In this document: positions 7,256-15,743 of the stretch, piece after piece
Layout of the letters: every line of letters begins with the position of its first letter
How positions within the stretch are numbered: the first letter of the stretch is position 1
Origin: JBPOHE01 sp052035915
GTDB lineage: Bacteria; Pseudomonadota; Gammaproteobacteria; Chromatiales; Chromatiaceae
DNA: 43,649 nucleotides
NCBI GenBank assembly: GCA_052035915.1
Contig: JBPOHE010000123.1
Span: 1-43,649 of the forward strand
Direction: 5' to 3'
The notes under the pieces: generated by a model
What the model saw: only the letters and a program-made list of their open reading frames with translations
Told to the model about the DNA's origin: nothing
Databases searched by the model: none
Made by a program: the position numbers and the translations under genes

Positions 7256-10015
7256 TCAGCCTTTGGCTGGAGCAAACACAAATCCGGGCTTGAAGCGCCC
7301 GATCATCAGCGGCAGGAGGAACAGCGCGGTGAAGACATCCACCACCAGGGCCTCGCCGATGTACATCCCCAGCCCCCAGGTATTGGCGAGTTCGGTGCCG
7401 ACCAGGGGGATGAAACTGCCGAGCAGCACGATCACCGAAATGAGCACCGCCGAGCCGGTGGTGGCCAGGGTCTCGCGCCTGGCCTCGGGCCAGTTGCCGC
7501 CATTGGATTGCATCTCTTCACGCATGCGCAGCACCAGATAGATGCCGTAGTCCAGGCCGAGTCCCATGGCGATGGAGAGGGCCACCAGGTTGGCGAAGTG
7601 GAGATTGCCCGACCAGTTTTCGATGGAAGTGAAATAGCCCGCCATGCCGTACTGGGTGAAGAGGGTGATGAGCATGATGGCGATCAGGATGGTGGCGGTG
7701 GGCAGCGAGCGCAGCACCAGGGCGGCGATGACAAAGATGGCGGCGGCGGTGGTGAGGGGGCCCTTCAGCCATTCACCCTGAGCCACTTCCCAGGTGGCCT
7801 CGGTGGCGCCGAGAAAGCCGCCGATACCAGGTTCGAGATAGGCTGGTCCAGGCTTGGCCAGGGTATTGGTGTCGCCCGTCTCGTCGCCGTTGCGCAACCC
7901 GAAGTTGACCTTGCGGAAGCCGGTGTCGTTTTTGTGCGCCTCGATGTAGGCCTGGATGTCCTTGGTGACCTGATGGGTCTTACGCGGGTCCATGGTGTTG
8001 ACGAAGCCCAGCACCACCGCCTGGTTCCAGCGTTTGTCGTCGCTGTGGTCGTCGACGAAGGAAGAGAGTTCGCCCGGGCCGGTCATGGTGGTGAGCAGGC
8101 CGTTGTACATGGTGACGATCTTGTTGGGGTCGCGGTCGTCGTTGGCATCCAGCGCCTTGAGATAGGCGGTATTGGGCACGGCAAAGTCCTGAAATTTTGG
8201 TTTTTGTCCCGGTTCGGCGGCCAACAGCATGTTCACCAGCTTGATGTACTGGGCATAGGAACCGGTGAAACCGATGTAGGGGTGTCCACGCATCCAGTCT
8301 TCCAGGGCCGCGATGTCGTGCAACACATCCGCATCGTTGACGATGCCTTGTTGGCCCTTGATCTCCGGGTCCCAGCAGCCGGCCGGCAGCCCCTTGGCGT
8401 CGCATTCGGGCTGGAGGGGTGCCTTGCCGCGAATAGGTATGTTCAGGGAAATCACCCCGGGCATGATGGCGGAGAGGCGGTTGATCTGCTGGATGGTGCC
8501 CGAATTCTCCTTGAAGGCCGCCCGGGAATAATTGATGCCCCGTTCCACCCCAGGCATGGGATCGAAGATCCCGCCCTGGCCAACCTGGGTATAGCGGCCA
8601 TCCACCACCTTGTACGAACCCATGTGCCACAGCCCGGTAAAGTGCACGGAGAGCAGCACCAAGAGGGCGACGCTGCCGAGCGGCAACCACTTGCCGGCCC
8701 CGGCGAGGATGTCGGCCATGATGTTGCCGGCCTTGCGCTCCCATTCACGGCCTTCCTCCACCTTGTGCTCCACCTGACCCTTGCAGGGAAACATCACCAT
8801 CATCATAGGGATGAGGGTGGTGGTGGTAAGCAGCAGGGTGGCCATGCCGAACATGCCGAAATAGGCGTAATCCTGGTAGAAGGAGATGGGCACCAGACCC
8901 AGGGTGGCGAAACCCACCATGTTGGCGAAGGCCGAGAGGGTGGCCGGGATGATGGTGTGCTCGATAGCTATCACCGCGGACTGCTCGCAGTTGCCATGGG
9001 TACGATGCAACTCCTGGGTGAAGCGGCGGGTGATCTGTACCGAGTGCCCGATGCCGATAGCCAAGAGCAACATGGGGGTGAGCACCATCATGGTGGTGAG
9101 CTTGAACTGGGTGAAGCCCATGAGGCCCAGGGTCCAAACGATGGTGGCGCCGACGCCGAGCAATGGGAACAGTGCCCCACGCCAGTTACGGAACTCCAGC
9201 CAGAGGACGGCGACGACGATGAGCACCGAGAGCAGGAACAACCACCAGTTTTGCACCAGGTTGAGCAGCATGTAGGCAAGGAAATAGGGTTCCCCGGCAA
9301 CCAGCACCTCAAAGCGCGGGTCCTGGCTGTATTGGTCGATGATGGCGCGTACCTGCTTGACCCAGGGGAGGTAGATCTCCTTGACGCCGTCGTCGTAGTC
9401 GGCGATGAGGAAGGTGGCCCGCGCGGTGCAGCCTTCCGGCCAGCGCCCGTCCTTCATGGTGCAGCGCTGCCCTTTGGCGTCCTCGAGATAGAGGAGCATG
9501 GGGGCCATGACGGGATTTTCTTCCAGCCCCTCCTTGAGGAAGGCCAGTTGCTGCTTGGCGACGGACGGATCCTTGGTATTGATGCCTTCGGTGGGGATCA
9601 GGCGCTTGAACACCAGCCCGGACTCATCGGCGCCCATGTATTTCACCTTCTGGGCCGCCAGACTGAGGAAGTTGGCCTTGATGGAGTTTGGCAGGGCCTC
9701 GAGCTTGCGGTGGATCTCCTGCACCAGGTTGATGAACCAGGGCTGATAGATGTCGCCTTCCTTGAGCTTGAGGCCGATGACCATGAGGTTGCCCATGCCG
9801 AAGTGGTGCTCGGCGTAGGCGTTGGTCGCCACGTAGCGATTGTCGGGGGGCAACAGGGTGTCCGGATCGTTGCGGATGTCCACCCGGGGGATATAGAACG
9901 CCCCGACCAGGGTGGCGATAAGGACAAGGATGAGGATGGGGAGGCGTTTGGCCACGACGAAGCGGGCGTAGCGATGGGCGAGCCGCTCCTCGCCGCTGAG
10001 GATCTGATTCAACAT
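7256..10015 (-). CDS. RND-family transporter (MMPL/HAE3-type, COG1033-like)
   Basis: A 919-aa inner-membrane transporter of the RND superfamily, predicted to use proton motive force to move hydrophobic or amphiphilic molecules. The N-terminal helix is at about 29-47, followed by a periplasmic domain and two blocks of five to six helices (about 260-420 and 750-910). The family motifs GIGHSVQITRR in the first block and GLGLDYGIY in the second are both visible, the Asp of the latter being the usual proton-relay position. The length fits the family (about 800-950 aa). It is last in a minus-strand operon after a LolA-like protein and a DUF1302 protein, a combination I recognise from other Proteobacteria. 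The start has AGAGGGA upstream. The substrate is unknown; lipids or sterol-like compounds are plausible. Confidence 0.85.
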   Translation of the reverse strand: MLNQILSGEERLAHRYARFVVAKRLPILILVLIATLVGAFYIPRVDIRNDPDTLLPPDNRYVATNAYAEHHFGMGNLMVIGLKLKEGDIYQPWFINLVQEIHRKLEALPNSIKANFLSLAAQKVKYMGADESGLVFKRLIPTEGINTKDPSVAKQQLAFLKEGLEENPVMAPMLLYLEDAKGQRCTMKDGRWPEGCTARATFLIADYDDGVKEIYLPWVKQVRAIIDQYSQDPRFEVLVAGEPYFLAYMLLNLVQNWWLFLLSVLIVVAVLWLEFRNWRGALFPLLGVGATIVWTLGLMGFTQFKLTTMMVLTPMLLLAIGIGHSVQITRRFTQELHRTHGNCEQSAVIAIEHTIIPATLSAFANMVGFATLGLVPISFYQDYAYFGMFGMATLLLTTTTLIPMMMVMFPCKGQVEHKVEEGREWERKAGNIMADILAGAGKWLPLGSVALLVLLSVHFTGLWHMGSYKVVDGRYTQVGQGGIFDPMPGVERGINYSRAAFKENSGTIQQINRLSAIMPGVISLNIPIRGKAPLQPECDAKGLPAGCWDPEIKGQQGIVNDADVLHDIAALEDWMRGHPYIGFTGSYAQYIKLVNMLLAAEPGQKPKFQDFAVPNTAYLKALDANDDRDPNKIVTMYNGLLTTMTGPGELSSFVDDHSDDKRWNQAVVLGFVNTMDPRKTHQVTKDIQAYIEAHKNDTGFRKVNFGLRNGDETGDTNTLAKPGPAYLEPGIGGFLGATEATWEVAQGEWLKGPLTTAAAIFVIAALVLRSLPTATILIAIMLITLFTQYGMAGYFTSIENWSGNLHFANLVALSIAMGLGLDYGIYLVLRMREEMQSNGGNWPEARRETLATTGSAVLISVIVLLGSFIPLVGTELANTWGLGMYIGEALVVDVFTALFLLPLMIGRFKPGFVFAPAKG

Positions 10016-10109
10016 CTTGATACTTCCCTCTGGGCTTGGTGTGCGCCCGGTTACTTCATGGGGGGCTCATTCGCTCTATGGAATCCGGGGGGGATGCGGG
10101 AGGCCATCC

Positions 10110-10142
10110 GCTCCCCCGGCCTCACGACCAGGTCGGGGGAGC
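10110..10142 (-). terminator. Intra-operon hairpin before the RND gene
   Basis: GCTCCCCCG and CGGGGGAGC form a perfect 9-bp stem with a 15-nt loop, between the DUF1302 gene and the transporter gene. It has no T-tract. It may be a processing or attenuation hairpin that lowers transporter expression relative to the upstream genes. Confidence 0.35.
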
Positions 10143-10160
10143 GAGAGGACGGGCGATCCC

Positions 10161-12191
10161 TCAGAACAGATATTTCACCCCGAGCTGGAAATTGGAGGAC
10201 TTGTTGAACTGGCCGAACATGGTGTCCTTGTCACCCCAGTAGTTGTTCCATTCCGCCAGTCCGATCAGGTTGTTGGTAAAGGAATACTCCGCATCCAGAC
10301 GATTCCAGTAGCCGCCGCCTTTCTCCATGATGGTGATGTTGTTGAGCCGTCCGAGCTGGGCCTCGCCGAAGGGTTTGGAGAAGAACAGGGAGCCGAAGTT
10401 CTTGTACTTGTCGCCCTTGTTCAAACCATTGGAAAGATGGAGGGTTGGCATGTCGCCCGTGTATTCACCTGGCTTGTCGACAAAATCCAGGTTGACGAAC
10501 TGGATGAACTGGGTGCTGATCAGCAGGTTGGTCAGTACCGTGATATCCACGCCCAAGACGTACTTGAACATGTCCCCCTTGCGGGTATAGAGACCATTCA
10601 CCACATCGCCGATCTCCAGGGCGTTACGGTTGATGATGGGGGAGGACACGTCCTTCTGGTAGAGGAATTCGCCCCGCAGCACGATAGGCTGCATACCCGG
10701 GGTGTCGACACTGGTGTCGAAGGAGGCACCGATGTTGTGGATGCGGTTGAGGGTCTCGACGAAGGCCAGGGTGGCGGGCGGGAGATTGGTGGGGGCGAAG
10801 GTGAAGGGATTATAGGCCCCGTAATAGGTGCCTCCAGCCCCGGACGGGGTCCGTGGATCGCGCAGCAACACGGTGGTGTTGCCGCTGCCGAACGGGTCGG
10901 CGAGCCGATCCACCACCAGGCGCTGTCCGCCCACGCCTTCCCAGTGGATGTTGACACTGGGGTTGGGATCGTAGTTGTAGAGGTAATTGAGGGTGTAGTT
11001 GAAGCTGTCCCGGATGCTGCTTTTGAAGCGAAGGCCGAAGTTGGGCTCGGCGGCGTCCGGGTAGTCACGTTTGTAGCGGGAATTGATGCCGACGATGGGA
11101 TTGTTTGGATCGCTACCCCAGCCAACAAAAGAGTTGAAGGTGGCGAAGGTCGCCAACGGCATGTACTCGAAGGCCGAGTTGGGCGCCACCAGGTTCCAAT
11201 TGGCCCCGTCGATGAGGTTGGTGACGTTCTGATTGTTACCGCCCGGGCGCGGGATGGTGCCTAGGCCGGGGATGGTGATGAGCGTCGGGACGGCCTGAGT
11301 GATTGTATCAAGACAGGTGGCGCTGCCCACCGCCGGTAATCCGTATAACTGACAGGCCTGGGGCATGCCCGAAGCCTGGGCGGAGGGGCTGTTGTTGACG
11401 AAGTCCTGCACCGTGACCATGGTCACCGGGGCCAGACCCATCGAAGGCAAGCCCTGTTGCTGCTGTCCGCCCAGCGCCAGATAGCTGAAGGCCCCGGCCA
11501 CACTGCCCAGGGCAGGTGAGATGTTAAGAAAACCATTGACCGGGCCGGTGATGGTGTCCACGCCCTGCATCAGGAAGGGATGTCCGCGATCGCCGGAGGC
11601 ATTGAGGCCGGGGATGACGTTTCCCTGGTTCTGCGCAACGACGAATTGCAGGCTGTTGGCACTGCCCAGCCCGAGGTCGGCCCGGGCCATCCACACCGGG
11701 ATGCGGGAATCCTCCATGGTGTTCTGGTTGAATTCCCGGTAATCGGTCGGATTGATGATGTCCAGCAGCTTGATGCCGTCCGCCGTGCCCCACACCAGTT
11801 GTTGCTTGCCCAGGCGCAGATCCAGAGGCCCGGCCTTGGTATCGACGAAGAGTTCCCGGAACCAGTCCTGCTGGGAATAGAGTTGATGGCCCTTCCAGCC
11901 GTCCCGGGCCTCGGGATCGTACACCGGCCTGAGTTGGGCATGGATTTTGGTCGTATCGTCGACCTTGTAGTTGGCGTCGATGTTGAAGGAAAACTCCGAC
12001 TTATAGAATTCCCCCTGATCATGCCCGTTATTGTCCAGGGTGGTGCGCGCCTGGCCGATGGTCTGGCCCTCATTGGTGAAGACGGAGGTTTCGTTCTTCA
12101 GGTAACCGGAGATCTCGAACTCGCCCGCCACGGCGACCGGAGCGATCAGTCCCAGTCCAATGACCCGACAGAGACCCAGCTTGTGCAACAT
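10161..12191 (-). CDS. DUF1302-family secreted/outer-membrane protein
   Basis: A 676-aa exported protein. The signal peptide MLHKLGLCRVIGLGLIAPVAVAG is likely cleaved after AVA. The rest is rich in beta-strand-like alternations, with phrases such as DLRLGKQQLVWGTADGIKLLD that are typical of DUF1302 proteins, and it ends in an aromatic-capped strand (FQLGVKYLF) as outer-membrane barrels do. The length fits the family. It follows the LolA-like gene (87 nt gap) and precedes the RND transporter (145 nt gap). I infer that it is the outer-membrane or periplasmic partner of that transporter. GGGGATA precedes the start. Biochemical function is not established for the family as far as I know. Confidence 0.8.
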   Translation of the reverse strand: MLHKLGLCRVIGLGLIAPVAVAGEFEISGYLKNETSVFTNEGQTIGQARTTLDNNGHDQGEFYKSEFSFNIDANYKVDDTTKIHAQLRPVYDPEARDGWKGHQLYSQQDWFRELFVDTKAGPLDLRLGKQQLVWGTADGIKLLDIINPTDYREFNQNTMEDSRIPVWMARADLGLGSANSLQFVVAQNQGNVIPGLNASGDRGHPFLMQGVDTITGPVNGFLNISPALGSVAGAFSYLALGGQQQQGLPSMGLAPVTMVTVQDFVNNSPSAQASGMPQACQLYGLPAVGSATCLDTITQAVPTLITIPGLGTIPRPGGNNQNVTNLIDGANWNLVAPNSAFEYMPLATFATFNSFVGWGSDPNNPIVGINSRYKRDYPDAAEPNFGLRFKSSIRDSFNYTLNYLYNYDPNPSVNIHWEGVGGQRLVVDRLADPFGSGNTTVLLRDPRTPSGAGGTYYGAYNPFTFAPTNLPPATLAFVETLNRIHNIGASFDTSVDTPGMQPIVLRGEFLYQKDVSSPIINRNALEIGDVVNGLYTRKGDMFKYVLGVDITVLTNLLISTQFIQFVNLDFVDKPGEYTGDMPTLHLSNGLNKGDKYKNFGSLFFSKPFGEAQLGRLNNITIMEKGGGYWNRLDAEYSFTNNLIGLAEWNNYWGDKDTMFGQFNKSSNFQLGVKYLF

Positions 12192-12227
12192 CTTTTTATC
12201 CCCTTAACACAGGTGGAGTTTGGGAAT

Positions 12228-12269
12228 GGCCTCCCCCCGCCCGTCATGGGTGGGGCGAGGGGAGAGGCC
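12228..12269 (-). terminator. GC-rich intra-operon hairpin
   Basis: An imperfect stem pairs GGCCTCCCCCCGCCC with the GGGG-rich stretch ending GGAGAGGCC, between the LolA-like and DUF1302 genes. With no T-tract it is more likely an mRNA stabiliser than a terminator. Confidence 0.3.
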
Positions 12270-12277
12270 GTTCTCTT

Positions 12278-13231
12278 TTATGGGTTGAGTTTGGTGAGGG
12301 TCTCTTCCGACCAGAGGCTCTCGGGCTTGTCCGTATTCCACTTGACGACCCCTTTCGGGATCACGGCAAAGGTTTCATGGCCGTTCTCCGACACCTTGCC
12401 GTACCAATACTTCCAGAATTGGGCGCGAGGATCGGTCAGTCCCATGCCGCCCCAGTCGCGGTCGATCACCTTGGTCTGTTTGTCACCTTTGAAATACTCG
12501 GTGCGGTAGTCGGCGAAGGTCTTGGTGTCGACATAGCTGATGCGGTAGTCGTAGTACCAGTTGTTGAACTTGGTGGTGCTTTTGACCTTGTAGACCTCCT
12601 TGCCCTTATGATCGCAGGCCGGAGCGGGGGTGTTTTCAAGATACTTGCCGCGTTGTTCGGTCGGGATCTCCATGGCACCGAGGCAATCCTTGAAGGTTTC
12701 CGTGCCCAGCAGCTCGTGGGTTTCGTTGTGGGGCTTGCGCAGGGTGACGTCCTCGAAGGTGAAATCGGTTCCACCCCAGGCGTCGTCGAAGGCGGGCTGG
12801 GCGAAGCGGCGGATCTTGCGCAGCGCCGGCAACCAGATGGCGTAGGACTGGCTTTTACCGTCGTCGGCATAGTCGGTGATCAGCATGCCCGTGCCCTTGA
12901 GCTTGCCCGAATGGAAGGTGGCGAGGTCCTTGGCCTTGACCACGCCATCGCTGTAGTCGTTGTTCAGAAAACGTTCCAGGGTATTGATGGAGGGGCTCTC
13001 ACCCTGGGCCCTGGTGATCAGTACCGTAATTTCGTTCGGGACCTTTTCGATGGAGAAATTCTTAACGGCATAGAAATGGTTGACGTAATACACCTGCTGG
13101 ATGATCTGCTCGGCAGTCGGTTTGCCCGTGGGCAGGGGCAGATCCCGAGGAACGCCGGCCAGGGAGGTGGAAGAGAGAACACCGATGAAACCGACAAGGC
13201 CGATGCGGTAGGAGAGTCTGATACTTCTCAT
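12278..13231 (-). CDS. Outer-membrane lipoprotein-sorting-like (LolA-like, DUF1329-related) protein
   Basis: A 317-aa exported protein with a signal peptide (cleavage near SLAG/VPRD, residue about 26). The mature part resembles the LolA-like family found with COG1033 RND transporters: GMLITDYADDGKSQSYAIWL, LPALRKIRRFAQPAFDDAW and FTFEDV are typical phrases. These proteins have a LolA/LppX-type half-barrel that could shuttle lipid or lipoprotein across the periplasm. It is the first gene of the minus-strand operon; GAAGGTG precedes the ATG and a strong promoter lies about 110 nt upstream. Its presence beside the RND pump supports lipid-like cargo. The assignment is by family resemblance; the cargo is unknown. 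Confidence 0.75.
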   Translation of the reverse strand: MRSIRLSYRIGLVGFIGVLSSTSLAGVPRDLPLPTGKPTAEQIIQQVYYVNHFYAVKNFSIEKVPNEITVLITRAQGESPSINTLERFLNNDYSDGVVKAKDLATFHSGKLKGTGMLITDYADDGKSQSYAIWLPALRKIRRFAQPAFDDAWGGTDFTFEDVTLRKPHNETHELLGTETFKDCLGAMEIPTEQRGKYLENTPAPACDHKGKEVYKVKSTTKFNNWYYDYRISYVDTKTFADYRTEYFKGDKQTKVIDRDWGGMGLTDPRAQFWKYWYGKVSENGHETFAVIPKGVVKWNTDKPESLWSEETLTKLNP

Positions 13232-13334
13232 GGTTCACCTTCAGGATGGTGGGGTGGGAAAGGACTGGACGATGGTCTGAACACTAGAGGAATAGACTTC
13301 TTTGTTGCTTCCATGCAACTGTTTCTTTTGCCTG

Positions 13335-13363
13335 ATATTAGAAAGGCTTTTGCAAGGTGTCAA
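13335..13363 (-). promoter_or_regulatory. Near-consensus sigma70 promoter of the LolA-like/DUF1302/RND operon
   Basis: On the minus strand TTGACA (13363-13358) and TAATAT (13340-13335) are spaced by exactly 17 nt. The -35 box is perfect and the -10 box differs at one position. Transcription would begin near 13328, leaving a leader of about 95 nt before the ATG at 13231. Confidence 0.75.
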
Positions 13364-13370
13364 TACCTTG
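13353..13370. promoter_or_regulatory. Palindromic operator overlapping the -35 box
   Basis: CAAGGT-N6-ACCTTG is a perfect inverted repeat that covers the -35 box of the minus-strand operon promoter. A dimeric repressor (for instance TetR-type) bound here would block RNA polymerase. No regulator gene is adjacent, so the protein must be encoded elsewhere. Confidence 0.5.
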
Positions 13371-13381
13371 ATGTTATTAAG

Positions 13382-13564
13382 TCAATCGCCCATCGGCTTG
13401 CCTTCTATGTCCTCTATCATCACAAACTTCGGCCTGTATCGAGCCGGTTGCCGAGGATCGAATGGCAACCACGGGTCGATAATGTATCGCCATGGCGAAT
13501 GCTGCATGGCCGCATGACTGGAACCGATCCATGATCGGTAGTAGACGGGTCGCAGAAGATACAT
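13382..13564 (-). CDS. Small unidentified reading frame, possibly a gene remnant
   Basis: Sixty codons with protein-like composition, including phrases such as SPWRYIIDPWLPFDP and PKFVMIEDIEGKPMGD, ending just before the operon promoter. The frame stays open for only 11 codons upstream of the ATG and there is no Shine-Dalgarno sequence, so it may be the 3' relic of a larger gene. I do not recognise the family. Confidence 0.25.
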   Translation of the reverse strand: MYLLRPVYYRSWIGSSHAAMQHSPWRYIIDPWLPFDPRQPARYRPKFVMIEDIEGKPMGD

Positions 13565-14170
13565 AAGCTTTTCGCCGCGGCCATTCCGCCGGGCTTCCTC
13601 TCAATTGCGCCACATCGATAAGGTGCGTATTCGACTGAAAAGCCAAGGAAAGGGGATTGGGCCCGATAAAGACCCAGCCTTTTACATGACATATTTATTA
13701 CAAAGATGTGAATCCTCTCTCTGATGGAAGATTGTGGATTAGTTCTGATCCGGGCCTGTTTGATCGGGGCTTTCTCGTCGAAATCACCTCGGCCAGGCCC
13801 ATCTAAAGTCGTTTGACACCACCTGCCATGGATCATCGGGATCCCTTGACGGAATTCCATGGGAGATATTCACCTACCCTGACCAGGGATGGCTCCGACC
13901 AATTGCTGATTGCATCGGCTCCCTCCGCCTTTGCTGCACTAGATCCGTGGGACGGCCTGTTCTTGACGCCACCAAGGCCATGCCTCATTATGGGGCGGTT
14001 TGAATACTGTGTTCTTTATGCGACATGGCGGTATGCGCCACGTCCAGGCAGGGGGACTCATTCTGCTATCGGATGACGGAGAAAACCGCTCGCATAGGGT
14101 TACGCCTCCGCTGCTTCCCTGGAGCCGGAAGGGTGGCTTGTTGTAGTTAAGTAGTATTGGGGATTCTAAG
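13565..14170. other. Gene-free stretch before the FadL-type gene
   Basis: About 600 nt in which no reading frame has a convincing start, ribosome site or family resemblance. It presumably holds the promoter of the FadL-type gene. I see no strong -35/-10 pair; GGGGA lies about 10 nt before the ATG at 14171. Confidence 0.4.
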
Positions 14171-15523
14171 ATGAAAATCAGATACAAGAAGTCTGCACTC
14201 ATGATCATGTTGGCCATCGGTGCGTTGCCGGTTTCGGTCCTGGCGACCAACGGCTATGTATCCCACGGCTGGGGAACGGCCTCCAAGTCCATGGGCGGCG
14301 TCGCCACCGCCCTGCCGCGGGATAGCCTGGTCGCCGCCACCAATCCGGCGGGTATGGCCTTTATCGGCAACCGCATGGATCTTGGTGTGGCCTTCTTCAA
14401 CCCTTCCCCCAGGGGCTACGAGGCCAATGCGGATTATCCAGGGGCACCGGGCCAACCGACCGGCCCTTTCGTCGTCCCTGGAAGATATGAAAGCGATAAC
14501 GATTGGTTTTATGTGCCGAGCCTTGGTTACAACCGCGTCTTGGACGACAAGAATTCCATCGGCGTCAGTATCTTCGGCAACGGTGGCATGAATACCGAAT
14601 ATAACGATCGTCCGGTCTGGGAAGGCTTTGTGCCGCCGGATCCGGCCCAGAACCCGGGAGGTATCTTTACCGCGACCACCCCCACCGGCATTAATCTGGA
14701 GCAGCTCTTCATTGAGGTACCCTGGGCGTACAAGATCGGAGAAGGCCAGGCCATCGGCATCGCCCCCGTCTTCGCGGTGCAAAGACTCGAAGTCGAGGGC
14801 TTGCAACCTTTCAGGGGGGCCTCGGTCAGTCCTTACGATGTCTCCAACAACGGCAACGACTGGTCTTATGGCCTTGGCTTGCATCTGGGCTGGATGGGGC
14901 GAATCAACGACAAGATTGACGTTGGAATATCCTATCGCTCGAAAACCTATATGTCAGAGTTCAGCGATTACAAGGGGCTCCTGGCCGACGGCGGCAATTT
15001 CGACATCCCGGCGATCTTCAATGCCGGTTTGGCCTACAAGATCCAGCCGAACCTGGTGCTTGGGATCGATTATCAGCACATCTTTTATTCGGAAGTCGAT
15101 GCCCTCTCGAATTCCAACGATGTGGATCTCAGCCCCTGCTTCACCCCCGGGGCGAAACCCACTTTCTGTCTTGGTGGCAAGAATGGATTGGGGTTCGGGT
15201 GGGACAGCATGGACATCCTGAAGATCGGCGCCGAATGGAAATATGATCCGATGCTGACCTTCCGCGCCGGCTTCAGCGTGGCTTCCGACTTCACCGACGG
15301 CAATCAGGCGCTCTTCAACGTCATGGCACCGGCCACCACCAAGTATCACTTCACCCTGGGTGGCACCTACAACCTCAGTGATCGCAATGCGATCAACCTC
15401 TCCTATGCCTATATGCCGGAAGAGGAGTTGAAGGGCCGCAGCCCCAATATCACCCAGTCTCAATCCGGCAGCATCTTCATGGAGCAGCAGGAAATCGAGT
15501 TGAGCTGGAGTTTCCGTTTCTAA
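14171..15523 (+). CDS. OmpP1/FadL-family outer-membrane transporter
   Basis: A 450-aa outer-membrane barrel of the FadL/TodX family, which admits long-chain fatty acids and other hydrophobic molecules. The signal peptide ends near SVLA (residues 1-25). The mature protein begins with the family's plug-like start: NGYVSHGWGTASKSMGGVA and then AATNPAGMAF, the conserved NPAG motif. It ends in a strand with a terminal Phe (LSWSFRF). The length is normal. It stands alone on the plus strand, divergent from the LolA/RND operon and 220 nt before a second barrel gene, with a hairpin between. I infer uptake of hydrophobic substrates; the exact ligand is unknown. Confidence 0.88.
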   Translation: MKIRYKKSALMIMLAIGALPVSVLATNGYVSHGWGTASKSMGGVATALPRDSLVAATNPAGMAFIGNRMDLGVAFFNPSPRGYEANADYPGAPGQPTGPFVVPGRYESDNDWFYVPSLGYNRVLDDKNSIGVSIFGNGGMNTEYNDRPVWEGFVPPDPAQNPGGIFTATTPTGINLEQLFIEVPWAYKIGEGQAIGIAPVFAVQRLEVEGLQPFRGASVSPYDVSNNGNDWSYGLGLHLGWMGRINDKIDVGISYRSKTYMSEFSDYKGLLADGGNFDIPAIFNAGLAYKIQPNLVLGIDYQHIFYSEVDALSNSNDVDLSPCFTPGAKPTFCLGGKNGLGFGWDSMDILKIGAEWKYDPMLTFRAGFSVASDFTDGNQALFNVMAPATTKYHFTLGGTYNLSDRNAINLSYAYMPEEELKGRSPNITQSQSGSIFMEQQEIELSWSFRF

Positions 15524-15559
15524 GACCTCTCCGGGCCGCGCTGTCCGCGGTCCAGGTCG

Positions 15560-15607
15560 CCGGCCTGTACCCTGTTTCCGGGGCAGGCCGGATTCTTCTC
15601 TTTATTG
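15560..15607 (+). terminator. Likely Rho-independent terminator after the FadL-type gene
   Basis: CCGGCCTG (15560-15567) and CAGGCCGG (15584-15591) form a perfect 8-bp stem with a 16-nt loop, followed by ATTCTTCTCTTTATT. The T-rich but interrupted tail makes this a moderate terminator. Confidence 0.55.
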
Positions 15608-15743
15608 TGCTTTCCGGGTGGCTCTGGCCGCCGTCAGAAGACCCTGAGATGGATAGACCTCGGCTTCCCGGTTGCCTGCCGCCCTGGCTATGGGGATTAA
15701 AAGCATCCATTCGGATCATCAACCAAGAACAAGGAATCCAACC

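Noticed and set aside
7508..10207. Plus-strand open frame of 899 codons opposite the RND transporter gene
   Set aside because: It is the antisense shadow of a clear transporter gene in high-GC DNA; its product is His/Asp/Gly-rich with no family resemblance and no ribosome site.
13420..13860. Minus-strand frame of 146 codons in the gap before the FadL-type gene
   Set aside because: Codon use and composition look random and it overlaps a more protein-like short frame in another phase.
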